From Diadema setosum (lineage: Eukaryota > Echinodermata > Echinoidea > Diadematoida > Diadematidae): a stretch of 64,000 bases of DNA. A program made the translations under genes and the position numbers. Below, in pieces: positions 28,197 through 40,900 of this stretch (its first letter is position 1; every line of letters starts with the position of its first letter). The stretch is taken from positions 10,989,697-11,053,696 of the forward strand of contig NC_092695.1 of NCBI RefSeq assembly GCF_964275005.1. Reading direction: 5' to 3'. The notes below the pieces were generated by a model that was not told the origin of the DNA, did no database searches, and worked only from the letters and a program-made list of their open reading frames with translations.

Positions 28197-28959
28197 TATT
28201 ATGTTGTCATTGCATTATTGGAAAACGAATATCAGACATTATACTGGATAAACTCCTTTTATTACAGAAGATGTCGTCAGAATTGTTTTCTAGACCCGAG
28301 CACATAATAACAATGCTTTTTTCTAAACATAGAATGTTAGAAATAAAACACCTGTAGGCCTATATGTATTTCACCTTGACCAGTTCGTGTGTATAACAGC
28401 AAGCGCCCACCCGACATGTTATTTCCCGCTTTATTGCATCGAAAAAGTGACATTCATAATATAATTCCTAGCACAGTCAATGTATTCCATCTTTCCTTTA
28501 AGAACTGTACTTTGTTTTCACTGGACCAAACAATGAAATAACTTTGGTAACATCTTTATTATACAGTTATATATAAGAATCTCCTGTTTTCTAAAGTCCG
28601 TTACATTTTTCAACGTACAAGAACCATAATATTAAATTATGGTCATTCCAAAGTGGCTTTCCATACTGTACAAGCGTACCATAGTACCTCTTTATTTACA
28701 ACACAAGTAAGTAAGATTCAATCTCACTGGGCGCTGCAAATGCCTGGGAAGACGCAAGGTTTCGTAAACGTAAGTCCTTCAAATAACCCATATTTTCATC
28801 ACTTTCGTAAATAACATCCTGTTGCTAATTCGTGAATCTGCTATTAGGTTTATCTTATCATTATTTGACTGTAAAAACCCTGTAGACCCGACTACTTTAA
28901 GTGTAACTTGCAGGTAGATAATCTAAGCTCTCTTCTCGTGCTAGGACCTATTCGGATTT

Positions 28960-29012
28960 GGCAGGAGTGTAACCTCGGCGCCGCGGCCGCGCGGCGGGGC
29001 GTTGTTAGCAGG
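28960..29012. promoter_or_regulatory. CpG-rich block, possible promoter of the 30-32 kb gene
   Basis: TCGGCGCCGCGGCCGCGCGG and following bases are very GC and CpG rich in otherwise AT-rich DNA, 1.1 kb upstream of the first ATG of the 160-residue gene. A spliced 5' leader (acceptor AATTACAG at about 30030) would connect them. Promoter function is inferred, not shown. Confidence 0.3.
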
Positions 29013-29020
29013 AGTGGAAA

Positions 29021-29178
29021 GACCCGGGGCCCGTTTCATAAAACTTATCCTCAGTGACAAGTTGTCATAGATGTGACAAGCTACTGAAATCCTTGCATCT
29101 GATTGGCTGAGAGAAAATTTGTCATAGAAATGTGACAGTTGTCACTGATAACAAGTTTTATGAAACGGGCCCCCGGTC
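29021..29178. mobile_element. MITE with GGGGCCCGTTTCATAAAACTT ends
   Basis: The left GGGCCCGTTTCATAAAACTT and the right AAGTTTTATGAAACGGGCCC are perfect inverted repeats. The inner parts (GTGACAAGTTGTCATAGA and GTCATAGAAATGTGACA) are also partly complementary. The whole element is about 150 bp and non-coding. Confidence 0.85.
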
Positions 29179-30080
29179 CACCGGTAGCGTGGGGATCGGA
29201 TACCAAGAAATGCAATTACGGGAAGGCATGCCCAATTCCAGCCACAGCCTTGCGTTTTCTTTCTTACTTTTTCTTTTTTACAGATTTTGCCAATATACTT
29301 GTCTAGACTCTATTTAGAATTCCATGCTACTGCATAGACCCTAACGTTAGTAGATCTATAGAAAATCTAGGTCTCCCAGCTAGGATTGCCCCACTTTCCT
29401 TCATCAGGTAAATTTAATAATTTAAACTTACGCGCCACACCGAAGGCATTTTGCTACAACCATGACAACATACATCGCATTTCCCATCTAGACACTTTCC
29501 CCTAGTATATTCGGGACTCGTTCTCAATGGGTTAAGACTAAATTTACATACAGAATACAGATCAAGAGTTCTTTGTCTGAAATAAAAGCTGTAGCGTAGG
29601 TGTTTTATCACGATCAGCTGTAGCCTATGTCACTAGAATCAGACTTCAGCTACAGGAGGTGTCCTGCCGACAAGTCTGACATTTCTACATAAGATAAGAC
29701 CTCCAAAAAGTCTGGCTGACCTGTCGGCGTTTATTCCCATGATGACAAAGACTGCATGTTTTCAGATTACACAGTAGTGAGTAGTACATGTATGATGTAA
29801 CTGTGTACAACACAGCGCCCCGGGGTTAACACAGGAGGTACCTACTGTACAGTGTCTGTTGAGATTGTTCAACACCCATTTTATGAGTGGACACTTTCAG
29901 CCTCCCAGATACTTGTTCTTCTTTAATAGCTGTGATAAAAACTTTTGACATGTACTTTGTTGTAGAGCCTTCCTGTACTGTTGGTTTATTTTGGAATACA
30001 AGTCTTGCACATTTTCATCTCGTAATTACAGATTCTAGATTAAAGTTCCTGATGCTGGCTTGAGACTTCGCGACTGGGTA

Positions 30081-31999
30081 ATGGCAGACACAGATTTGGA
30101 GAGGTAAGAATACTATACATATAGTTTTACAGGCTTCATATTGCATTATGTACAGAGTACATATTGTGGCAATTTAACATGCAGCATAGTGCATGTATGT
30201 AGAAACAAAGTTAATGGCTGAGAAGAACAAGGGGCAGATTTCAAGATGAACTGACTGAAATTTACTCTTTTTACTGTGATCAAATTTTTCTTCTGACTAA
30301 TGAAGTCCTAGGGGAATGTTTTGCAGCAAATTTGCACAGCAGATTATTAGTTTTAATTAACCCGTTAAGGGTGGACTGGCTTTTCCTACAACACGCATTT
30401 CCCATAGACCCCTGCCCGAGTATACTCGGGACTCGTACTCAACAGGTTAGAATGTAATTCTTAGAATGAAAATGTACCATTTGTCATGTTCACTCTTGTT
30501 CAATGGCACTGAGGTGGGTATTCAAGTAATTATGATTGATCCTGCTTGTCAAGTGAAAAATGGTGAAGCAGTGCACCTGGGTTGGGACCTTTGTATCACA
30601 ACAATATTTCTCAAATTGTGTTGCATTGGCTACATTTATTGACGTCTTTTGAGAAGAAAAAAAAAATATATTATATATAAAATATGAGATATAACTGAGC
30701 ATATATGGAGAGGTGGGGGGGGGGGACAATTAGGGAGCCAGCAGTGCTGTATGCGACAAGAGTCTGCTGTCAATGCCACAAAAAATGAAAGCCATCTGCC
30801 ATTTATTGTGTGAGCAGATGGGGGGTAAATCATATTCTGTGATGATTTGAATAGTTCCTTTCCAGCCTGTTGTAATTTTTCACTAAAATCTGATGATTGG
30901 CAGATGTAGGAAATGTACCAAGATTTGGTAATGTTGCCAGATTCTCCATGTCATTCAGTCTTGCTGTGCAGGAGTTACTGCAAGAAGCCAAGAGAGGGAA
31001 GGAGAGAGCTTCATCTATGGGGACCTATGGCTGGTAAGTTGCCATGTTTGGAAAATACAGGCCAACTAACTTGTGGGGCTATTGTAACACATTGTCTTTG
31101 CCAGTGAGAAAGGCTATGGTGTCCATTTGGGCATGTTAAGCCCTCTGCTTTAATTGTCTTCAGTGTTAAATGTATTCTTTTGATACCATGCCCAAAACTT
31201 GTAGGCCTATATTCCTGTTGAGAGCTGGAAAGCGTGAATGTGAGACCAATGACAAAGTGAGAGGCCTAATGTACTAAATGCTGTACTTGTGGGAGAACAG
31301 TTGTGCTCTTTGTGTTAGTGGGCCTATAGAACCATAGTGTGCTTCTCTATTACTAATGATATACAAATTGTACCTTTCTTTTGTGAAATGTGGCATACAG
31401 AATATCATCAGTCCAAGTGAGCATGAACTATTCAGGTGATGTACAGTGTGAATACCAATGCCCTTTTGGGTTGGAACTGATGATTTGTGGATATTTGGGG
31501 TACGCATTACTGGACATTAATTACAGATTGTAGGCAAAGAGAAAGAAAATGCTGTATATATTGCCTGCACTGCATAATAATTGCCAACATCTGTTGTTTG
31601 TTTTTTAATTCCAGGGAAAAGAGAAAGGTTACCACAAATAAAAGGTTTCTGCGAAATACTCTTCGTGGAGTCATGTCGGGAAACAGGCAAGGAGGGCAAC
31701 ATGAGAACCGCAAACTACAAAGCTTTTCACCCTTGGGGCATCACAGAAAGAGGAATTTCACTTCTAGTCATGAAACCTTCAAACCAAGGAGAATGGGACG
31801 TGTAAATCTTGCCAGCAGTTCGAAGGATACATGCGGAGAGGATGACATATCTGTGAAATCAGATCAAAGTAGTGGAGAAACTGTAACTGAAGCTGTTACA
31901 GTGTCCACTGCAGTGCATTTAGAGCCCAGTTTCAAGAGGAGTGATTCTCAGGGTCACATGAGCTGTAGAAGGAATTGTGTCAAGGAAGACGAGGTTTGA
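30081..31999 (+). CDS. small basic conserved-looking protein, 160 residues, three exons
   Basis: The exons are 30081-30103, 30959-31033 and 31615-31999, joined by GTAAGA/CAG and GTAAGT/CCAG introns. The phases fit exactly (23, 75 and 385 bp, or 161 codons with TGA). The start ATG in exon 1 encodes MADTDLE. Exon 2 encodes an amphipathic helix (LAVQELLQEAKRGKERASS) and ends GTYGW. Exon 3 opens with EKRKVTTNKRFLRNTLRGVM, then a basic stretch (RKRNF, KPRRMGR), then an acidic Ser/Thr-rich tail with no domain. There is no signal peptide or membrane segment, and the charge suggests a nuclear or nucleolar protein. The LL-x-EAKRG helix followed by W-x(5-7)-TNKRFL looks like a conserved module, but I cannot name the family. 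The structure rests on splice signals and phase, not on homology. Confidence 0.7.
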
Positions 32000-34730
32000 C
32001 ATCATCATGTTTGTGCCTGCTGGGCAGGGAACTGATTCTTCCATCTCAAGAGTTAGTGGTATACAGTTGCATGATGTTACACTGAGAATACAGTCTGTCG
32101 AGGGAGTGGGATGTGGCTGGATGCTATACGACTGCCTGCATTGAGCTTCCTAGCCTCCCTCTTAGAAAATGGTACTTGTATAGAGTTGGCGTCCTGGACC
32201 ATCTGTTGTCGCTTTGTGTGAGACATGATTCTGCAGTTATTTTAACCGCTGCCTCTGGTGTTGCGTACACCGAGGTCTAAAGGTTGATAGAGAAGACGGC
32301 CTGTATAAATAGGTTCAGTCATGTGTACGATAGAGACCAGAGTGCCATATCTCATCAATATCTGTCTCCGGTTTTCAGCCCTCTCTTTTGCATATCTTTT
32401 GCCACATACATGTAACAACAAATGGCAAAGATGTCATTTACAGACTACTTCATTGTTCAGTGATTTGATGTCTAATATTTGCCAGCAACTCACTGTGTCA
32501 TGGACAAAAGTACAATATTTTTATTGTTACAGCTACATTGTATAAATGTTGACTTTTACAGCTTTACCACAGTGATATTACAGGAGTGTAGAGTGAGTGT
32601 ACAACGTTGTATGTCTAGCTTCATGCACCTGTAATACGCCGTATATTTATCAAATCTCATTTTTCATGAATCGGGACTTTCCAACAATTTTTGCAAGTGG
32701 TAAAAATTTGCGATTCTGGAGTACAGCAATTGTCATACACCCTGTTCTTGTACTGTGTACTGTGTACCAGTACATATACATGTTCATGTTGCATTCATGT
32801 CAGGATTAGAGATAATTTGGTGTGTTGTGAAATTTGCAAAAAGCACATGACTCGCAAAATTCACAAAAATAACAACCTCAAAAAATGTATGGTTTAGTAT
32901 ATAGTCTGTATCATAACAGCAGGATCAATTACAGTGAATTGTGCTCCAATCAAATATTACCAACAAGGCTCTTCTGAGAGGTGCACTGTACAGCTGTTCA
33001 AGCTTTTAGTGTCTCATATTAGAAGGTTGAATGATATCTTATGACTATCATCACCCTGAAGTCCTCTGCATAGATGTAGCGGAACTTCTGTACAGTAGGC
33101 CATGTCCCTTGCATAGCGCATGTGCTATACTTTAATCCAGTTAATGGTCTCACCCTCAATGTCTTTTCTTTGGTTTCTTATTAGGAGAGCTGACAATCTG
33201 ATCAGCTCATAGAAGTCTGGGTAGTTCATGTGAACTATTTCATAGGACTTCTTCATTCTTGCCATCTTTTTCACAGTAACTCATTCATCAGGATGTTTAA
33301 CCATACCACTGATTGGTCGTCCTAAGGACTCTGCTCTTTTTGTTATTATCTTGAACGATGAAACATGAACGATTAGAGTTAGACAAGCGTGAGTCAAATA
33401 TTTACAGCACAGTTCAGCTGAGCTCCCAGGCTTGCCAGCTGATGTGTGGTGCAGCAGAAGTAATTCTTCGCCACCACATTTCAGGCATGTGCACTTATGA
33501 GGAAAACAGCTGTGCGAGAGTTGATGGTCAGTCCCCCACCAGAGTTTCGTTGCCGGACTCCACAAGCTTGCCGGAGGAGCGGGGAATGTCCCATCGAGCA
33601 TTCATGTGATGGGATTATCGGGGAAAGTCCTGGCAAATGGGACATTCTCCACAAAGTGGGGGATCATCTGAATGCAGTATGTGATTCCCTTCAGTTATCT
33701 CTCCATCATCGAAGGCATATTGTCTACCTGGGTTTGCTTATGACCACTTTTCAGGTATTTGTGGTCTGCTGCATGGACGTTTGGACTTGTTGTAGTGAAA
33801 TACCCGAGTGCAGCTGTCATATTTTTGATACGATTTTGACACTGCAGCAATCTGAATACAAAGATTAATTTGTGGATTATGGGAGGCATACTCTGTTAAG
33901 TGTTGCATGAGGCGGGATCCTTTTTTACTTGACCCCTGTTTATCACTGGCTTCAGTCCAAAGATAGCGTTGCCCTTATAGCCAGTTCCCTCCTCATGTAA
34001 AGCGAAATTGTATGGAGAAAGCTTCCTCTTCTAGTACAGAAAAAATACATTTCCAGAGGCAGTTGAAAGAACCTGTCCTGTCCTTATGCTACAGCTTGTA
34101 AAATCTTCCTCTTCTTAATAGCTCTTGCCTTCTTGCAACGTTTTCTTTTCTCTACATGGCAATGTTTCTGATGTTCCTGATGGTTGGTTTTTGGTTTGTT
34201 TGTTTTTTCTGCTCACTGGATTCTCTTGGCACCCTGACTTGGGTTTCTCATACTTCTTTGCTTCTGCAGCCGTTTGAAATGGGTTATGAGGAAAAGAATT
34301 TGAAATTTTGATGATACGGGTAGCAACATACAACTTTTAATTACCCATGCTGCTTTGAAGGAAAAGTTGTGATGGTGTTCAGATGACCGCTCTCACGCAC
34401 CGAATTTTGATTTCTCAGCTTCTTTTGTTGTTTAAAGACACTGTACAAAAACCTGAGCTGGATGAAACACCTAATTGAACATGTTATGATTTTCACTTCA
34501 ATGCAAAGATTAATTTACAAGAGAAAAATGAAGGCTTGAGATCATGAAGTTTATACGTGACAGACTCGAAGTGTTTATACTTGTATGTATTCTATCAATG
34601 AGGACACATAAGTGTCATTACATATGTACTATGTATTACTAGAATTTGGTAATAGAATTATCTAAAGAGGGGGATGATGTCTTATTTGTTTATTGCCATG
34701 AATTAATTCATGAATATTTGCCATAATGGA
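32000..34730. other. no further gene recognised; probable 3' UTR then intergenic DNA
   Basis: The sequence after the TGA at 31997-31999 probably includes the 3' UTR of the 160-residue gene. Open frames at 33.3-33.9 kb on both strands overlap one another and carry no recognised motif. A Cys-bearing plus-strand stretch near 33560 (RCRTPQACRRSGECPIEHSC) may be a fragment of a transposon protein, but I cannot assign it. Confidence 0.4.
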
Positions 34731-34734
34731 TTTT

Positions 34735-35124
34735 ATGTAATCCTGGGGTACTTGCACTTTTTGATAAACTGAGTGAGCGGCAGCTCATCGTCACTGTCAG
34801 GTTGCTCTCCGTGGTGCAGATCCTCATGACTCTCTGTATGGTTGATCAAATGAAGACTCAGATAAAGTATGTGTGCTGTCATTATCTAGAATGCCAATAC
34901 TTTCCACCAGCCTGCTATCGTTACAACACCACTTGTACAACTTCCACCACATTGTTTCCTTCTGGTAGTCTTCTATCTAACCAGAAGGATGCATTTGAGT
35001 CACTATAAAATGGGAGCTCTTGCACTAAACAGCTTAGGCATTGCCAGTGTTTAAACATATCATTGGAGCTATACAGTTTCTTAGAAACACTCACACATAT
35101 AATGGGCATCCAGTGATTGCACAT
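34735..35124 (-). pseudogene. LINE-related fragments (PHD-like zinc-finger piece)
   Basis: The minus-strand frame 35124-34921 contains DMFKHWQCLSCLVQELPF. This resembles the W-x-C-x2-C...LPF end of the PHD-like finger found at the N-terminus of many invertebrate LINE ORFs. A second short minus-strand piece near 34850-34745 reads PDSDDELPLTQFIKK, an acidic-to-basic linker typical of transposon proteins. Neither is intact. Confidence 0.4.
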
Positions 35125-35237
35125 GGTACAGCATAAGGCTAATTAATTTTTCTTCACAATTTTTGCAACACATACAAAGATAATCAAGTGTCATTCTTTA
35201 CATTGATCATTGCGATATATACATAGTGATGGTGGGA

Positions 35238-35652
35238 TCACAGTTTGTTGTCGATGGCTGCGAGGGAGGTAGTGGTGATCTTTTTACTGTTGGCATTGAT
35301 GACTGTGATTCTGCCATCGAGAGTCCAGACCTTCCTGATTTTGACACGAGATCGCAGTTTGTTGAAGATGGCTTGTCTCTTTGCGATGAGGTCTCCGTGC
35401 ACAAAGTGTGATGCCAAGATGCCGATACGCCACGTCAATGATCAGCTGGTCAGTGTTTTCATCCTTGCACTCGGTGATTCCATGGAAATGAAGGCTTTGT
35501 CTCCAGGAGTATTGTTCCTGGTTGTCGTACATTCTCTGCATTTCACTCAGCTGCCTTGACATTTCCTGCACCGAGGATTTCAACATTGTGAATTCCTCTC
35601 TGTAGTGAAGATCTAGTTGAATGGTCTCATGCACTTGTTGCATAACCTCCAC
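35238..35652 (-). pseudogene. L1-like ORF1 protein remnant
   Basis: Minus-strand frames read first through a coiled-coil-like stretch (MLKSSVQEMSRQLSEMQRMY), then LHFHGITECKDENTDQLI. This is the conserved LRFHGI-x-E...ENTD start of the L1-type ORF1 RNA-recognition domain. After a frameshift the C-terminal part reads DLIAKRQAIFNKLRSR and VWTLDGRITV, the matching end of the family. RNA-binding chaperone of LINE retrotransposition in the family; here a dead copy. The antisense open frames at 35245-35559 are shadows. Confidence 0.7.
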
Positions 35653-35787
35653 CTTGACTGCCTCAACAATAGCTTCAACAAGTCGTAAATGGGTCTCTTC
35701 ATTGATGGCTTTGTTGATGTGCGTATAAATGTTACTGATCCGGTAATGGTCTTCTAGGGTGTCATCAGTTGATTGACCAGCTAGACT

Positions 35788-37760
35788 TCATTGGAAGTGG
35801 TTTGCTGACCAAGACTGGTAGGCCCACTCTGGCCAAGGGCTGTTGATGTCGGCAATCTTTGGTCTTCCCTTCAATCCATGTTTTCTTGCTAGAACATACT
35901 GTCCCACATGAAAAGGCTTCTCAATAACCTTTTGGGCCTGTACTGCTTGTCTTGTGACAGCTGCTGCCTCTGCATTCTTCACTGCCAATGCTCTTGCAGT
36001 CTTCAGCTGCTGCTGGTGCGGAGGAACATAGGACTCGATACCTCTCCGCAGTTTGGTCTGCCCTTCCCCACCTGACTGTCTGGGAGCATAACATCCTCTG
36101 TATTCTCATTGCAGACAACTGGGAAATGCCCTTCCTTTACTCCAACGATGGAAGACTGGGTTGTAACTCCTGCAGGTATGACCACATTCTGCTTAGGTTC
36201 CAGGAGTTCATCAGATGGCTGCGTTCCAGGTTCAGTTGGGCTGTGAGTCTCAAGTGACACTGCCCGCTGAGCAGAGACCCACGAGGCAGCTACTGTGTCA
36301 AAGGTTTGCCTCCCCATTAGCATCTTTGTGACACCACTAGGGCTGTTCCTTAACAGCCTTGAATGCCCTTTGCCACACAGCCTCTAGTTGCTGTATCTTC
36401 CAAAAATGGGTGTGTCCTTCAGGCTTGACCAACTGTTCCCAACAATCTTGCAGCACATTCATCCCAAGTATGCCCATTATCGCATCTCGATCCTGTTCCA
36501 GCACAGCTGTGTCTTTGATCATCAGGACCACCTCGACTTGAGAACTTGACCAAGTGCACTAACACTCTCTCGGAGCACCCCACATATGGTATAGCGTCTC
36601 CCCTAGCTGACACTACTGTGTAGGAGGACTGGATCCCCTTGACCTCAAATCCTGCTCAGTGCTGGCTTCAACCGCTCATTAAAGAAAGTCTCTCCAGCTG
36701 CAGTCACTTGTGATCCTGGATCCAAGAGGCAGGGAACCTCAGTGTCTCCAAACTTCACACCAACAGAAAAGCACTCGCCAACGACCCTTGTCAGGATTCT
36801 GTCCATCACATCACGTCCTGCTACCGCACTGATCTCAGACATCTGGCCAGTCACAGGAGTTTGTCCTTGTTGCTGTTGCCTGACTTCCCTATCCGAAGGT
36901 TCCTTTGGCAATGGGCAAGCATTGAGGGGGTTGGCCCCATCTGTGGTGTCGCCTCTGTTCCCTGGGGTCTAGGGTACAGCAATCATCTCCTGAGTTTCCT
37001 TAATGATGCAATGAAGATTTGGCCGCCATACCGACCGTGTAGACTTTAAAAAGCATTTGGATCAGGATGAATATCTCCTGTGTAGGCCTAAGTAGAGTCA
37101 TGCCCTCTCATATCAGGCATTGGATGGCCTCCTCCAAAACTCGTTAAGTTCCAACCCTGACCCTTATGCTGACATTCGCAGGCAAGGTGACCAAAAAACT
37201 CCACAGTGTTAACATGGACCTCCATTTGGATTACCATGATTTAGCCAGACCATTCACAGCTCCTACAAAATTGGTCAGCCATGTCCCCAACAGATTTAGG
37301 ACATCTAAACCTGCATCAGGAGGCTGAACTTTCATCTGGACTGCAGCCCTGTTGGCGGCACCTGATGAGCTGGATTTAGACCTTGCCTCTTCTTGCTGCT
37401 CCCTCTTTTATCGCAAACTCCCTTATCTCCCTGAATAGCTGGAGCTCATGCATGTCTTGCAGTGTATTACGCAGATACAGATCAATGCCCGCAAGGAACC
37501 GCTCCACCAGGGTGGCCTCTGGAATTGGGTATAGCTTGACATCCTTTGTCATAAGCCATTGGAACCTCCTCTCCAGATCTACTTCATAGTCCCTGACAGT
37601 TTCCCTTTGGTTCCGCTTATGCTCAAGGATGAGGGGCTGCAGCTCTCAAACCTGCACATGGTCTGTGTATGACGTCTCCAGGAATGTAACGAGTTCCTTG
37701 ATCATTTTGCCTTCTTTGATGAGGGACTTCACTTCTGATTTGGGGCCATCCCTTAGTCTA
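35788..37760 (-). pseudogene. Ty3/Gypsy-type LTR retrotransposon remnant
   Basis: In minus-strand order the pieces are as follows. A gag-like stretch at about 37650-37380 includes RFLAGIDLYLRNTLQDMHEL. At 36911-36645 is a retropepsin-like fragment with CLLDPGSQVTAAG, where the usual D-S/T-G reads D-P-G. At 36620-36337 is a protease-distal stretch with GDAIPYVG and GILGMNVLQDCWEQL across a frameshift. A linker follows, and 35988-35788 has a chromatin/integrase-tail-like piece (FHVGQYVLARKHGLKGRPKI). Reverse transcriptase, RNase H and the integrase core are missing, so the element is internally deleted and dead. No LTRs were recognised. Confidence 0.65.
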
Positions 37761-37980
37761 TGAGAAATGTTCCTTGTTTTCTGGGACAGCTGACCCTTAC
37801 GAAAGCATTACTTGTAGTGTACAGTACTGTATGTCCATAATCTTTACTTGCGCCTTTAGTAAGTGGCTTATAAAATGGAGTCAGGTTGGTGTTGGCGAGC
37901 TAATGCTGGCTGTCATCCTATTGAGCTCTTGTACAACTCTTTCAATGGATGAGCTTAGCTGTTCATAGTTAACATCATAA

Positions 37981-38075
37981 AATGATTTATTCATTTATTT
38001 ATTTCACATCTTTAAAAAGAGTGGCCCAAGTCAGCATTGGCTGGTTTTCATCGCGGACATTTAAAACAAATCACA
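37981..38075 (-). mobile_element. LINE 3'-end fragment (reverse orientation)
   Basis: ATTTATTCATTTATTTATTTC followed by CTTTAAAAAGAGTGGCCCAAG and CAGCATTGGCTGG. This reads as the tail of a non-LTR element on the minus strand and resembles the fragment at 8605. Confidence 0.5.
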
Positions 38076-38103
38076 TAAAACATTGCAGAATTACAGTTAC
38101 TAG

Positions 38104-38111
38104 CACACACA

Positions 38112-38159
<48 letters not shown>
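38104..38159. repeat. (AC)n microsatellite
   Basis: About 27 AC units with one phase break. The frames read across it (THTHTH or VCVCVC) are artefacts. Confidence 0.95.
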
Positions 38160-38160
<1 letters not shown>

Positions 38161-38429
38161 GGATACATTCAAATACACTAAAATAAAACAGACACATAAC
38201 GCTGATGCAACAATTTCAGGACATGTGAATACTACCACAGTTTCTAAATTTAAAAAAAAAAGATTATTTAGGGAAAACAACATCTATTACACGAATTGAA
38301 CAACTGATGTAACTGTGTAGGTACATGTAGTAGTCATTGAGTAAAAATATTTCTTGATATAAAACACACACATATCTGATATCATAATTTACTTTTAAAC
38401 AATTCTAACTTGGGGGAACAGCGTGTCTC

Positions 38430-38960
38430 TAATGACAAAAAAATAAATAAATAAATAAATAATCATCCCAATAAGATACCACTGAGGATACAAATGATCG
38501 CCTGTAAAATTCCGTATTACATCCAGGAGGCTCAAGTTTGAATTGATATGAGTTACGTGTTATGCGTTGCGCTACATAATCATGCAAAACAAATTTGTTT
38601 GCTAATAAGGAGGGTGCAAGGTGGTGCACATATTTAAGTTATTTTTCATATTGATCATATAACCATCATGTTGATAACCATTATTGTAGCTGTGGCTCTG
38701 GAACCATCCTTTCAGGTTCATTTGAGGGATTGGAGGCCATATCCGTTGAACGTTGGGGTTCCATGCACGTATTTCACGTGGCACGCCTTGATAGCTGTGT
38801 CTTGCTGGGCCGGTTGACCTCGTGTATTTTCTCTCTTCTTGTCAGGCAGATCTTGACTGCCAACTGATATCTCACTATTGCCCTGTCTTCAATGGGATCA
38901 ATTGCTGTTCTAGCTGATGTCCCATCTCTAGCATCTGTCGATGTCTCCTCAATCTGTTTA
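38430..38960 (-). pseudogene. LINE reverse-transcriptase C-terminus with (TTTA)n tail
   Basis: The minus-strand frame 38629-38429 contains FKLEPPGCNTEFYRRSFVSSV and then VSYWDDYL. This is the RT-terminal pattern (aromatic or Pro-rich, then E-x-Y-R-x-SF, then a W near the end) of CR1/L2-like elements. It runs straight into TTATTTATTTATTT, a LINE-type tail ending at 38438. Upstream minus-strand pieces to 38960 (TAIDPIEDRAIVRYQLAVK in one frame) look like further decayed coding sequence, possibly from another element. Confidence 0.5.
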
Positions 38961-40830
38961 CTTTCTCATGTGCCCGCTGGAAAGTTCTCTTCCTCTTCTA
39001 GCTGTAATTGCCTTTTCAATTCAGTTGATACACACTGTAATTATCCCCATTCATCCACAAAACAGTAACAAAATACAAAGTATTACATTGCACAATTATT
39101 CTGAAAGATTTGTAGAGACAATTTCTTCTCTTCTGGTTTGTATGTCTCTGCTAGTGTCGGCAATTTCATATGTAACTCCAGTGTTGTTTTATTATTGTAA
39201 ATTTCGTCTTGTCCTCTGTAGATGAGGATGAGTTATCTGTATCCAGAGAAAGGATCTGATGCTTTTATGATTTCAATAAGTAGAACTACCACAAAAATAA
39301 ATAAATAAATAAATAAATTCATGTAATGATAATGATTCCATCAGGAGAATTACAAAAGCATTCAGCGTCATGTTCAGACGTGGATGCGGGTTGCGGGAGT
39401 AACTCCATTTTTTTTTTTTTTTCTGAATCGCCAGTAGCCATGTTTGTGTCAAATCTTCCACTAACTCTTCTCACTCAATTGGCTCATTTACTGTGGTTAC
39501 AATTTCCCTAGACTTATAGATGAAAACACTGTTTGACAAATTTTGACATTTCAGTTTATTTAGCCTTTAGTTCAGCGCAGATTTTGATATCAGCTTATTG
39601 AACTCTCTTCTGTTTTCTCGTTATTATTCATAGTCGTCACTGGCTTGGTGACCTACACAGTTCAAGCTCATATCGTTTCTGCCTGAATTGTGCAATAAAA
39701 AAAAATGACGTGTTTCTCATATTTCAGCGAACATTCACGATCCTGAGTAACCATGATTGCGTGATTTTAGCTCATATTTTCTGTTCAATGTTCGTCACGT
39801 ACTTTATAGTTCAGTGTCAGTGTTCTATGTTGAGCCAATAATGTCATTGATTTTATAGTGTAAGAAAATGTAATGTGAATGTCGTTCAATTTGCTTTATC
39901 GCTCACATCAGTCATTTCAGCATTTTATTATATTTTTTATTTGAATAAAAAAGAAAGAATTGTGGAATTGAAGGTTTACATATACGTAATGTCCGTTATT
40001 CTTTAGTGTATTTTATTCATCCAGACATCAATATTATACCATTTAGTGAACGGTCTTATATTGAATAATGCCTGTGAATGATAATGATAACTCCAATTCA
40101 GTGAATATGTGCAGTAAGCTCTGGAGAGTCCATTTTGAAAGTCGCGTCAAGATCAAATCAGAGCAGGTGCTTTCAGGCTGGTGGTATGTCGTAACTTCAT
40201 TTACTATCCTACTGTCTATACGACACAAAATTCCTCAAACTTACTTTTACAAATCATGTACATGAGATAATTACTGTTGTGTTAAAAGATAAAATATGGA
40301 AAATACAGAGATTGTCTTCGCTTTGTCATTATTGTACTAAAAAAAAAATATTGTCAAGTTTATTTTACTTTACACCTTCATTGAAGTCAACACGAACAAC
40401 TTAGGGAGAGTAGTTTCCCCGTCCTATTACTTCCTTTAAACGTTGACCCTTCAACTGTTTCATGGTCGTAAAATGATTCTTGTATGTGTATTTTCAGATT
40501 GATGTAGCAATGTCAGTTTGCTTTCGAACACGTCCCATGTTTGCTTGATGGAAATAATGCCACTCTCTTAACACGTGATATGCCTCGGTATGTTTGTTCT
40601 TTGCACAGAATCAATCAAAGCTGTTCTGGAAAAATGAAGTCATTGTATAAACGCGGTGATAATATTGATGGGAATACACATTGATGGTCGAAGAATCATT
40701 GCACCCCTCTCTGTTTCCTTTTGTTCTATTCTCAGGTTCATGATGTTCTTTTAGCAAAGACTGATATCATGATACGCGAAATAAGTCTATACAGCTGTCC
40801 ACTGACAGTAACGTGTTGTACATATCATTG
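38961..40830. other. no gene recognised
   Basis: AT-rich DNA with an (AAAT)n run at about 39293-39318 and a T-run at about 39409. Open frames are short and unsupported. Confidence 0.5.
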
Positions 40831-40838
40831 GAATTGTA

Positions 40839-40853
40839 TATATATATATATAA

Positions 40854-40890
<37 letters not shown>

Positions 40891-40900
40891 GTATATAATA
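40839..40900. repeat. (TA)n microsatellite
   Basis: TA alternation with TATGTATA interruptions. The YIYIYIY frames are artefacts. Confidence 0.95.

Noticed and set aside
33281..33868. Overlapping ORFs of 83-123 codons on both strands
   Set aside because: No motif, no consistent frame, and mutual overlap. A Cys-rich phrase was noted, but no gene can be supported.
35226..35559. Plus-strand ORFs of 61-104 codons
   Set aside because: They are antisense to the L1-like ORF1 remnant, which explains the open frames.
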